NCBI GenBank assembly: GCA_000697665.1
Contig: KL197745.1
Span: 106,442 to 170,441, forward strand
Direction of reading: 5' to 3'
Source of the DNA: Jaapia argillacea MUCL 33604
Taxonomy: Eukaryota > Basidiomycota > Agaricomycetes > Jaapiales > Jaapiaceae
Length of the DNA stretch: 64,000 nt
Shown piece by piece: positions 24,901-35,610 of the stretch. Under the pieces are notes generated by a model that made no database searches, was not told where the DNA came from, and saw only the letters and a program-made list of their open reading frames with translations. Position 1 is the first letter of the stretch; each line of letters begins with the position of its first letter. The position numbers were made by a program, and so were the translations under genes.

Positions 24901-25781
24901 TCCCTTTCGGGTTTTGGTTTCGAGCCCCTACGTTTCGACCGCCAAAACGAGAGTCTTCGGGTCGGCTTTTCTCCAGCTTCCTCCACATCGCCATCTGCTC
25001 CTCCATCCACTTCGCCTTCTGGGTCGATGCCGTCGATTCTCTCTAGGTCCTTCTTCACGTTCTCTTTATCCTTCCCTCGATGCTTCATGCGGATGTTCCC
25101 CCACAAGCCTCGTCGATGAGCACCCACAACATCCTCCGCAGCTCTCCGTGAATACGTCTCCATATCGGTCCGACCTGGTAACCCAGCAGTTTCGGTGGCC
25201 TCGATGATGTTCTCGCCGGGCACTGAACGCGTCGGAGCGGGGTGCATGGGTACGTCGGATCCAGGAGAATCGGTCTCGGTGTCAGTCGCAGTCGTAGGAG
25301 GAGTGGACTGTGACGTGGAGTCGATGATGGGTGGGGGGATGTGGAGGGATGTATGCGGAAGTCGGGGTGGAGGTTGGGTACTTGAGGAAGACCGATGTCG
25401 TTCGAGGGCATGCGTTAGGCTTTGGAACGCTTCTGACTACGAGAACGGATCAATATTTGGATGACAAGAGAGATAATGACAAGAAAGCAACGTAAAGCGG
25501 GGATCAAAGAAGGCGGAGATGAGGGCGGGAGAAGGGTTGGGAATGGAGGCTGAGTTTATGGAAAGCGTCGAAAAGATACGCACATTCAACGCCTGCTCGT
25601 CCAACGACATCGAGGACAAAGTCCTCCCATCGTTCTGTTCGTCCTTCCATTGGACCTTCCGCGGAGTTTTGTTGCCAGGTGCACGCGATGTGCCACCAGC
25701 TGGCCTGGGAGCTGCACCTCTGTCCTTATCTTTATCCACATAGTCCGTAGAGTTTGGTGTCGATCCGGAAGCGGAGGACAT
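21988..25781 (-). CDS. Prm10/ThrE-type (DUF1212) membrane protein with long disordered N-terminus
   Basis: Resembles fungal pheromone-regulated Prm10 proteins and bacterial threonine/serine exporters. The start is taken at MSSASGSTPNSTDY (25781); an in-frame ATG 16 codons upstream (25829) is possible. The first 500 or so residues are low-complexity and rich in Ser, Pro, Thr and charged residues, including EKEKEKEKERRREKERKRKR. The conserved domain begins ITHHVAEIIQRQEFILKFARAMMMFGGPTHRLQ, continues RVLDIELSCMYLPDVMLISF, then PWQLILIGGLCSASICSVSFSGSFIDC and several hydrophobic segments. It ends in a last membrane helix, LISVGIGLTVGLGISIFIV, plus a basic tail. Stop TAG at 21990-21988. Transport substrate is unknown. 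It is convergent with the PLD gene. Confidence 0.82.
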
Positions 25782-25829
25782 TACACTGGCTATAGATACA
25801 TAGGGACGATGGGATGAGTGAAAGCGCAT

Positions 25830-27465
25830 AGAATAAGGTCAAAGGATGGGATTGATCGGATAGGAAAAATAAAATGAAGGAAGAAAAGAGAGGGAGGGGG
25901 GAAACCAGAGGTAAGACGCTTACACGGTCCGAGTTGGCGTTGAGTATTATACTCTCCCGAAGAAAATATTCAGAGCGGGAGCTCCGTTATGCGCTGATAT
26001 CGCCAGCGAGGGCACGTTTTTCGTTCAGAAGGATAGAAACACCACTAAAGTCGCCACTGAGTACACAATATGCCCGGCTGGTGGCTGCGTGAACTTCGTT
26101 TGGTGAGTTCAAAGAGCTGCAGAAAGTTGCAAGCTATCGCACAAGTCTAGGTCGACGCAAAATTGAGAGGGATCTCCCGCCAACGGACGATGTTTATAAG
26201 AAAAGAAACGAGGCATCTCCAATGACGAGCGAGATAGCCAGCAGGGTGTTCGCGCGAAGTGGAGCAAAGAAGAAACAGTTGACGGATTAATTTGTCGCGT
26301 CGCGAAGGGGTCGAACGCCCGGCGCGCAGTTGCCGGTGTCGACGTCATGGTTCCCATCCCTGACATCGCTGGACGAAGTTTTGTTTTCCTTCATGGCTAC
26401 GACGGAGCCGACTTTGAAACAGGGATCTGGGGACAATAGGAAGAATGCTAATACTAGTATCTGAATCCCAGATGAGTTCAAGAGTATCTGAGGCGACCGA
26501 TCAATCGTGTTTAATGGCCATCTTCTGCGAAGGCTTCCAGCGCCGTCAACATCCCACAGGCCCCAACAATCATCGCTTCCGACTGCACACGAGCAGTCCT
26601 CCTACCTGACACCGAACTCCACCCTTCACGCTGATCCGCAGCATATGACCAGTCCACCCATTCTGCGTCAAACGTGAATAGACCGCCCGCTGTGAATAGC
26701 CGAACCCAACCGGCGGTGCATTCCATTTGTGGTAGGTGCGGGGAATCGTCGTCGACACTTGACAATGGAACTCCACGACCCTATAATCTGGGGTACTGTT
26801 TCGGTCACAGTGGTGGCATCTTGCAAAGTTTCACGAGTGGACCGATCGGTGAGTATCTTCAGGTCGTTTCATCTTGGGGACGCCGTTGTAGGTGCCCTAG
26901 CGTGATGGATGATGGGACAAATCTTCCTTGAGCGGCGCATCACGATTTGCTGAATTCAGTGGGTATACTCGTGGCCCTAAGACGGTAGCCGTGAGAATAA
27001 AGATACGTGCCTGGGTCCATCACCACCGATAGTAGTGGGGAGAGCGGGTGCCGTCGTCCTCCATTCTGGAAAACGTCAGAACGAGACGATCGACCTTCTC
27101 GACCTGTGGAGTGCCAGTCATCTACTGGGGTTTGGAAACGTCAAACACAATTGGGGTCGTGTATTAGCCCATAGTTGGCTGGTGAAGTTCACAAGTTTGG
27201 AGCGAGGTACCGTTGGGGACCGAATAGCCGCTCCGAGAAGTTGGGTCGACAAGGGACAGTTCTTGACATGCGTAGAAGGGTGGTTCCAAAGATCGATAGG
27301 GGTCAAGGTACCAACAGCTCCATGCGGATAAGGATCCAGTTCGACGAACGGGAGAGGAGGTTCAGGATTTAGCGTTCATCGGAGGATGGAAAGCGGCCAA
27401 AGTCGCGGCACTTTCCGGCTACGACCGTTTCACTTCCAACCACCATCATTAACAACAAGATTTCA
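25830..27465. other. intergenic; one unconvincing minus-strand frame
   Basis: About 1.6 kb between the start of the Prm10-type gene and the start of the CHAT gene. Around 26511-26765 on the minus strand an 84-codon frame (with ECTAGWVRLFTAGGLF and FDAEWVDWSYAADQ) reads somewhat like protein and ends MLTALEAFAEDGH. I could not find upstream exons that join cleanly, and I do not recognise it. The rest shows nothing identifiable. CpG content is normal here, unlike the next region. Confidence 0.4.
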
Positions 27466-30400
27466 ATGCACGACACCGATCCTCAAGATCCAAGGCCTAC
27501 GGGACTTGGAACGACGCATTGTACTATCATGACTGACGATACAGCAGGTCGACTCTCAGATCAAAGCGATCAGTCGTCTTTGGGTGGCCCGACCAGTGGC
27601 GTCCTAGCTGAAGCGTCGATCCTCGGTGCTGATGAACCTGTGGATGTTATCGTTGATGAAGGTGTGTCATTACATCCTTCATAGCACGATTGAGAGCCTG
27701 ACTCGCAACTCAGAAATCTCCTTGTCCTTTGAAGAAGATCAATCGAACTCCGATGGTGAAACGACATCCTCTGACCCGAGCCAGACCAACACTCAAGTAA
27801 GGATGGATGTATTTCCAGTCGTTAATCCACACTAATATGGTATGAATGACAGGATCTAACTGGACCTCTGGTCAAATATGTTCTGGACTTGTGGGTTGAC
27901 ATTGAGCCTCCGGAACATTGTGAAGAGCTCATAAGGTTTCATAATGCACGAGTTGAAGCAGCATCTTGGGTCCCTACCAATGGTGGAATGGTGCAGCCTG
28001 TTCTAACCTCCAGTGATCCTAGCTCCGAGTCTCAGATTTCATCAGGACTCATTCAGTACCACTACAAAACAGTCCCAGACTGTGATTCTGCACTCCAGGA
28101 GCTTTTTGTCCTGCTTACTTTGATGAAAGATTTGATTATGGATAACAATCAGTTTAGTCATTTGGATCTTGAGAAGAGATGGGGATTTTTTCAATTTGTT
28201 GACAGAACCTCCTCCTGGCTTGATGGGCAATGGAGTACATATATCCTGAGCCAGGATCAGTCAGCTTGTGAACAGCTGAATGCTAAAGGGACTGAAGTTA
28301 CTCTGACATTTTCTAAATTGTTACCAGAGCAAAATAGAGATGACAACATTTCTATCTTCTCAATTCACTTTGTTGATATTTATCTTCTTGCTGAACAAGG
28401 AGGCAATTATCTTGATGAATATGAGGATAAAAAAAGTTCTGTGGACTTGGCAAAAAGTCTGGCATTGTTGAGTCATGCTGTCACAATGATTCCAGATAAT
28501 GATATCAGAAGACCAATGATTTCAAGTCATTATGCAATTGCCTTAAGCAAAGGATTTGACAAGTGGGGCAATATGATTGATCTTGATAATGCAATAATAC
28601 AATACTCCAAGGCAATTAGTCAAGTATCAGGCAATGACGATGATCTACCAATCTTTCTTAATAATCAAGGAATTGCACTTCAGACAAGATTTGAAAAAAA
28701 TAGAGACAAGGATGATATTGATAATGCAATTTCAAATAAGAGTGAAGCAGTGAGGCTAACACTGGATGATCATCCTTCTAGGGCAGCTCGTTTATCTGAC
28801 TTGGGAGAAGCATATAGGAGAAGGTTTGAAAGTTTTAGCAATAAGAATGATCTGTTGGCTGCTATCAAATTTACATTGTCAGCTAAATCTTTAACATCAC
28901 ATGATGATCTAAGACAATTGAATAATCTTGGAGCATTGTTTGAGTATAAGTTTCAAAGACTTGGAAACTTGGAAGATCTTGATCTTGCAATTAATTACCT
29001 CAGAGAAGCTCTTTCTCTAGGAAATGATCAGGATAAATATCAGCCAAGTCGATACAATAATCTTGGTGCAGCACTACAGACTCGTTTTGGAAGGACAGGG
29101 AATATTGTAGATCTTGATTCTGCTATTTCATATTTGATGTCTGCTATAAAGCTAACAGGTGATAGTGATCCAGATAAGCCAAGCTGGCTGAGTAATCTGA
29201 GTGTTGCACTTCAAAGAAGATATGGATGTCAAGGTCATCTAGCTGACCTTGATGCAGCAATTGCTCATGAGATGCTTGCATTAAGTTTACTTCAGCTTGA
29301 ATTATCAGATAAACCAAGATTGCTACATAATCTTGGAGTTGCCCTTCAGACCAGATTTGATAGGTTGAACCATCTTAATGACCTTGAAAATGCAATAAAG
29401 CATAAATCTGCAGCTGTTGAACTTATTTCTGATGGTCACTTAAACAAGGCTGTTTATTTGGCTAATCTTGGAGATGCACTCTATAGAAGATTTGAAAAGT
29501 CAGGAGAACTGGCAGATATTGAAGATTGTATTAAATATAAGTTGGATGTGTTATCTCTTACTTCTGATGAGCATTCTGATAAACCAAGGCAACTCAACAA
29601 TCTGGGGAGATCATATCAAAGCAAATTTGAAAAATTCAGAGATTTTAATGACCTTGATAGTGCAGTTTCTTATCATTGTCTTGCAGTTGATTTATCGACT
29701 GATAGACATCCAAATAAGCCTCAATATTTGGGTAATCTGGCTCTAGCATTGTATGGTAGATATAAAGAAACTAAAGTCAATGATGATGCCATAGTTTCAA
29801 TGGCACATCTTTCACATGCAATTATATTAACACCAGCATCTCATCCATATCTGTCCAGACTACAATTCAATTTGGGAGAGATATTCTCTTCAAGATTTGA
29901 TATTCTTCAGAGTGAGATAGATATTAAAGCAGCTATTGATCACTTTTCAACTGCAGCAATGTCAGCTGCTAGTCCACCAACAATCTTGTTTCAAGCAGCT
30001 GTAAAATGGATGGATTTAGCTCATCAATTTCCTTCAATAACTAGAAATCAGGAGTTACTGAGGGCATGTGCTACAGCTTTAGGACTTTTGCCAAGGCTAG
30101 CATGGATTGGTCAAGATCTTCATCATAGACTTGACCAGCTAGTTGATATTCCTACAGTTGCTTCTGATGCAGCTGCTTGTGCGATTGAACAAAAAAATTT
30201 TGAATTAGCTATAGAATGGTTGGAGCAAGGCAGATCAGTTGTTTGGAGACAGATGTTACAGATTCGGTCACCTTTCAATGAACTCCGAAAAGAGTATCCT
30301 AAACTAGCTTTAGAGTTGGAAGATTTGTCTCATCAACTGGAGCAAGGTAGTCTTCAATCATCTGAAAATCAGTCTTTATCTTTAAACTTAAGAGATCTGG

Positions 30401-31643
30401 AAACTGTTGCACAAGAATATCGAGCAAATGCAGAAAGATGGGAGAAGTTATTGAACCACATTCATACTTTACCAGGATTTAAGATGTTTCTTCAGCCTAA
30501 AACATTTGCAGATCTTAGGCTAGCAGCTTGTATTGGCCCAATTATCATACTTAATGCTAGTCAATATCATTGTGATTGTTTGATAATTTCTCCTTTATCA
30601 AAGGCTGCTCAGCATATACCTCTTGAGATAACATATTCAAAGTTACAGGAGTTTCATCAGAAATTATCTTGTTATGAGGGTGGACGCTCAAGTGAAGATA
30701 CATCAGAGCGGCGGTTCCGGCCAGGTCAAGTTAAAGAGTGGAATCCACTGAAGACATGTTTATCTGAACTGTGGGTACATATTGGGATACCTGTCATAGA
30801 CAAACTTGGGCTTAAGGTACTTGGATTGAAATTTGATCTTTTTATAGAAATTAATCTATATTTTAGGATTCTGATTCACTCTCTCATATTTGGTGGTGCC
30901 CCACTAGTGCATTTGCCTCACTCCCTATACATGCAGCTGGAGACTATACAAAGGTGGATGATAATATTACAAAATATGCAATTTCCTCCTATACAACACA
31001 TTTAGAGATTCTTGCAAACAATCTTGCCAAGAAAAATAGTGTAGCTCCCTTCAAGCTACTTGCAATAAGCCAGTCAAATACACCAAAAATGAGATCTTTG
31101 CCTAATACAATCAAAGAGCTTGAAGTTATTCAGAAATTGATACCTCCTCCTATTGGAGTTTATCTTGAGGGTGTGGAAGGAACTGTTGAGAAAAGCCTGC
31201 TAAATCTAGCAGATGCTTGTTGGTGTCATTTTGCTTGTCATGGTATTCAAGATCTGGCCTCTCCATTAGAGAGTGCTTTTCAGCTTCAAGATGGGCCTCT
31301 TAAGTTAGCAATGATCATTCAGAAGTCCTTGCCATATGCTGAGCTGGCCTTTCTCTCAGCATGTGAAACAGCAATGGGTAATAATAGGCTTGCAGATGAA
31401 GCAACACATCTTGCTGCAGGGCTGCAGTTTGCTGGTTTTAAAAGTGTTATTGCAACTTTATGGTCAATTCATGATGTTGATGGGCCTATTGTTGCAGAAG
31501 CTGTTTATAAATACTTGCTAGGGGGTGGAAAGAGGCCTGATGCATCAAAGTCAGCAGAGGCACTGCATTATGCTGTTCTTGCATTACAGGAACAAGGAAA
31601 ATCACTTGAAAGATGGGTTCCATTCATTCATATAGGCTGTTAA
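27466..31643 (+). CDS. TPR-CHAT protein (caspase/HetF-like), intact
   Basis: Exons 27466-27661, 27714-27796, 27853-30816 and 30867-31643 join in frame to 1339 residues; introns are 52, 56 and 50 bases. Residues 1-93 are acidic and Ser/Asp-rich. A helical region follows, then about eleven repeats of roughly 50 residues of the type NNLGxALxxRFxxxGxxxDLDxAI, the tetratricopeptide array common in fungal CHAT proteins. The CHAT domain covers about residues 880-1339: HIWWCPTSAFASLPIHAAGD, SSYTTHLEIL, HFACHG (catalytic His near 1206), then LSACETAMG (catalytic Cys near 1247) and GFKSVIATLWSI. The His-Cys dyad is complete, so peptidase activity is plausible. Partners are unknown; the TPRs suggest protein sensing. 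The body is AT-rich and nearly CpG-free while exons 1-2 are not. Retaining the third intron as coding would give a false stop and miss the WWCPT block. Confidence 0.88.
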
Positions 31644-32420
31644 GGTATCAATTTCTTGTAAAATCTTTTCTCTGTTCAACACAGAGTGTGGTTAGCTACT
31701 ATGGATAATTTTGTCCAGTTCAACCTGGGCATTATCATAGAATTTTGGTAGGTATCTAGTTGAAATTCAAAGTTGTATCAGTCAAGGGTAAAAGTTCCTA
31801 AGTAACAATGAAACAAAATCCAGCAAGTAAGTTGTATTAAGAATTGAGTCAAGGCAACCTGGGTCCTACATCCTCTAAGTTGGAAGTTGCAGTTATTGCT
31901 ATTTTCAGAGATGGTGCATGTAGGAAACACACCAACTTTGGTGCTCATACCTCACCTCAATGCGCACAACCCATATCTTGTCAATGGCTATGTGAATCAA
32001 CTGAATTCTCTCTTGAGGCCCTCTGGCTAGTTGTTCTCTAGGGCCCAAAACTAGTCTAACATGAAGAGGATCAAAATTCTTATCACAATCTCTCTTTGAC
32101 TGGTTTCTGACAACAGCCCTCCATGTGTGAGCTCAAGCTCCACGAATCTGGCCCAAATTGCCCTCAAACCTCTTGGAGTACTTCTGGTAGATGACTAGCC
32201 AGGGCACCAGGTAAAGTTTGAGACCATGTCTTCACATTCACCTGGGATCTGGGATGTACCAGTTGTCACAAAGTTGGCTCATCAGCAAAACTACAAATTT
32301 CTTGGGTAATTTGTTGAACTTCTCACACTTTTCAACTGTCAAAAGTAACCACAAGTCAAAAGCAAGTTCAGTGGGAAAAGTCAAGTTTGCAAGGAGTCCC
32401 AAATCCCAAGCCTTCAAGTT
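27945..32420. other. CpG-depleted, AT-rich tract
   Basis: From about 27945 the sequence is poor in CpG: between 28081 and 31643 I count only about 13 CpG by eye in 3.5 kb, several of them clustered at 30684-30718. Flanking genes have CpG in almost every line. TpG and CpA are abundant. This is the signature of long-term cytosine methylation followed by deamination, as on repeated DNA in many basidiomycetes. The boundary falls inside exon 3 of the CHAT gene. CpG becomes more frequent after about 32420, and sparse again between about 34170 and 35350. Confidence 0.75.
31891..32210 (+). repeat. inverted repeat arm, left
   Basis: The reverse complement matches 34898-35442 over most of its length, with a 220-base segment (about 35036-35263) present only in the right arm. 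Shared blocks include CATCTACCAGAAGTACTCCA, GGTTTGAGGGCAATTTGGGC, CCTCTTCATGTTAGACTAGT and GAAAATAGCAATAAC. This arm carries TpG/CpA at several positions where the right arm has CpG. Confidence 0.85.
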
Positions 32421-34897
32421 CGTGGGTACAAAGTTTCATTTGCTACATCCAAGCTCTATGGAAGTTCATCTCAACGACGGAAGTGTCAATAATACATGTT
32501 CAAATATCCTCTTCCCTCCTACAATACATCATAAATACCCTCCCTACATACTCGAAACTCCTTCCCGTAGTGCCAGCAGAAACCACCAACTCACACCGAA
32601 GGTGCCGCCAAGGCAGAGAGTGACAGCCCAAGATGCAGATACAGGAGATGTTAGTTTATTAGAAGGATGGCTTGCAAGCCATCTCGGCATGGCGCCTTCG
32701 GTCATTGAAAAGGATCATAAACATGGAGAGCCACTCACAGCATGGTTGTCATTGAGTGTGCCCTTTAACCCTTCGACCTTTGTTCTTGTTGTTGGTGTTG
32801 CCCCGTACGCCAGATGAGTCGCTTGTGCAGGTGCTATGTGTGGCTGTTGGCGCATCAGCGAAATCCATATCTGGGTGAACGATGCACATGTGCCAACTTG
32901 CAGTGCTTGACATTGTTGTCAACGAGACCCTTGTTCTTGGTGAGGAGCGAGGTCAAATTTTGAGGTTGAATCCAGAGTGTTGTCGGGAGTATAAAGAGAT
33001 GGAGGAGCACATTTGGTGGTCCTGAGACGTCCAGAGCATCGAGAGCTGGCAGCAGTCTCGTCGAGGAGAGGTTCCATATCCTGACCCTTCAGACAGGAGA
33101 GGAGGCAAACGGCATGTCAGAAGACGAAGTCGAGGGCAAGGATTAAGAATGTTGGTTTGGTGCAAGTTGGTGTGTTGGCGATGCACGTCCAAGTCAAAGA
33201 GCGCACAGATGGTTGACGTACCGAGAATGAGAGAGTGGATGGGCGGCAATGATGGCAGTGATAGTGGTGGCGAGGGAAGGAGTTGGAGAACATTTACGCA
33301 AGTCCAACACAGCCATGCCCTGACTGTCACGTGCAAGTTCAAATAATTTGCTATAACCAATCCAACATCACTCCATCCTGTTTCTTCCAGCCACATACTT
33401 ATGTTCACCATTAATATTGTCGACATTCCACTCATTTGGACCGCTGTCCTCCATTCTCGTGGTCTCTATCTTGAATCCCAGGCCACCTGCAGCTCTAGCA
33501 TGTCATCTGGGTGGCTTGCCGCCCCCATACCATCGATACTTTCTTTGTCTGCTTCCCCTGAGTACTCGGTTCCCCACTGCCACACCTTCGTCCTTCAAGT
33601 TCCTTGCTATCCAGATGTCCCCGTATGGTCAGGCTATTCTGAGGTGGCGCCATTGGGTTGGTTTGTTGGTTTGTCTCTGTTGCCCTACGTGTGTTTGGGC
33701 CGAACCCTCAGAACGATGAAGCAATTTGGACTTTAACCCCTGACTCTTGTGTTCCTTTGGGGTTCCTGGTCTACTGCTGTCCACTGTAGCTCTGTCGTGC
33801 ACGTTACCTCCACCATTTCATCTCCCCTTCATCAACTAGATGTTACGTGCTGGATTTCTTGTCATTCGTACTGATGTTACCAACCACCCAATTTTCTTGT
33901 CCCTCCTGTATCTCAAATGAACTCCGTGTCCCCCATTTCACCCCAGGTGCCTTGTCAACGTGGGGTCGTCTCTTCTACAAGTTCTCATCTCTCTCAGTCA
34001 GTCATAGCTGTGGCATGTCGTTTGACAACACATTATTGTATCACAGCTTGATGAGCCCACTGGTTCTTGCATTGTGCTTCCATACACGGAGGTATATTCA
34101 AGTAAGCACTTTGATCCTCACAGGCCGTCGACACCCTTCCTCGACTGGTGTATTTGATCCTTAGCATGATCAGGAAGGAGGTCCAACCCTGTTAGTAGCA
34201 CCAGTGTCTTGTGTATGTAGTTCTCTCATGCTTGAATACACATATTTGAGCCAATCTAAAGATGAAAATATGAGTTAAAGTTGAATTGAAGCATCTCAAG
34301 AGTATCTTGAGTGAACTTGTGGACAACTTGGACTGTACTTGCACTCAAAACTTGCAGGACTTTCTGCTTGTGCTCACGACTTGTACTTGCGGCCCTGACT
34401 TGGTCGACTTGACCAAGTTCCACTGTACTTGACAAGAAATAGATCTACATATACAAGACCTCGCAACTTGTGTCTTACAGGGCTTATGGGGCTTGAACAA
34501 GACTGCTAAGACATGAAAAGAAATATGTAGTTTCCCTGATGCTTCACTTTGTAGGGGGCATATTGTGTTTCAATTTCTCCCCTCTGTTCTAGATTATGTT
34601 ACTACAGAATGATATGGTGTATGGCAAGTAACTACAAGGCCAAATGTGACTGTGGGTAGCCCTGGCACAGAGATTAATCAGACAATTCAGAGGAGATTGG
34701 TTGCCCCTGTGCAAAGTCACACAGCAATATACAGCCTAAAAACCAGGCCAGAAATGAGAAGGATGACTACTATCACCTTGGTAAAACAAAAGTGAATCCC
34801 AAACTGCCTGGCATCGATGATGCATCATTGGATGAGACAAGGGGTGGAAATAGCTCACTTCAAACTCATGGTTACTGAGATAGATCTCCAAAACATC

Positions 34898-35442
34898 ACC
34901 TAGTGCCCTTATGAGTCATCTACCAGAAGTACTCCAAAAGGTTTGAGGGCAATTTGGGCCAGATTCATGGAGCTTGAGCTCACACACAGAGGGGTATTGT
35001 CAGAAACCAGTTAGAGAGAGATTGTGATGAGAATTTGTAGAAATAATAGAAACCAGGGTGCGTTTGGCTGAGATAAACAGAAATCTCTTGCAAACACAAT
35101 AGGGTACAATCCAGTATCTAGGATACTTATATATCAAATATAGTAAGGAAGGAACTGGAATAGCAGAAAGGAAGCAGATACCCAATGGAACAGTAAATGT
35201 TCGAACTCTATCAAATGTGCTCATTCGAGCTTGCACAGAAATCTAAATCCCAAATTCCAAGTCCTCTTCATGTTAGACTAGTGTTGGGCCCTAGAGAATA
35301 ACTAGCCAGAGGGCCCAAAGAATGAATTCAGTTGATTTGCGTAGCCATTAATGATATATGGGTTGCACACATCGAGGAGAGGTACGAGCACCAAATTCGG
35401 CGTGTTTCCCACGTGCGTCATCTTTTCTGAAAATAGCAATAA
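34898..35442 (-). repeat. inverted repeat arm, right
   Basis: Partner of the arm at 31891-32210 in opposite orientation. It contains an extra 220 bases at about 35036-35263. Its outer end (35370-35442) is CpG-rich and lies only 170 bases from the PMS1 start codon, so the repeat forms part of that gene's 5' flank. Confidence 0.85.
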
Positions 35443-35610
35443 CCCCGTGGAAAATCGCGGAAGATGCCGAGGCGCGACAAAACGTGACAACGCGTCGCGC
35501 CCTCACAGTGCCCTGACTGAGACCATTTCATCGGGCCTCATTCTGGATGCCTTTAGTATCCCATCTGACAACTGACATTGAAGGGATAAGCCCCAGTCGA
35601 CCCTTTCACG

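Larger units (their letters stand above)
31644..35610. other. accessory non-coding region between CHAT gene and PMS1
   Basis: About 4 kb without a recognisable gene. It holds the two inverted repeat arms described separately. A CpG-normal block at about 32420-33740 has open frames on both strands (for example 32218-32817 plus and 32953-33435 minus) but none looks like a protein family. The block 34170-34500 is dense in ACTTG motifs. No reverse transcriptase, transposase or long terminal repeats could be seen. Confidence 0.5.

Noticed and set aside
26511-26765. 84-codon minus-strand frame (MECTAGWVRLFTAGG...)
   Set aside because: Amino-acid use looks plausible but I could not recognise it or join upstream exons; recorded only as an uncertain note.
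30817-31005. Reading the 1038-codon frame through to its stop at 31005 as the end of a protein, with a second gene at 30954
   Set aside because: A 50-base GT...AG intron at 30817-30866 joins the two frames and restores the CHAT block IWWCPTSAFASLPIHAAGD, so it is one gene.
32218-33736. Several open frames of 80-200 codons between the inverted repeat arms
   Set aside because: Overlapping frames on both strands, no family-like motifs and no consistent exon structure.
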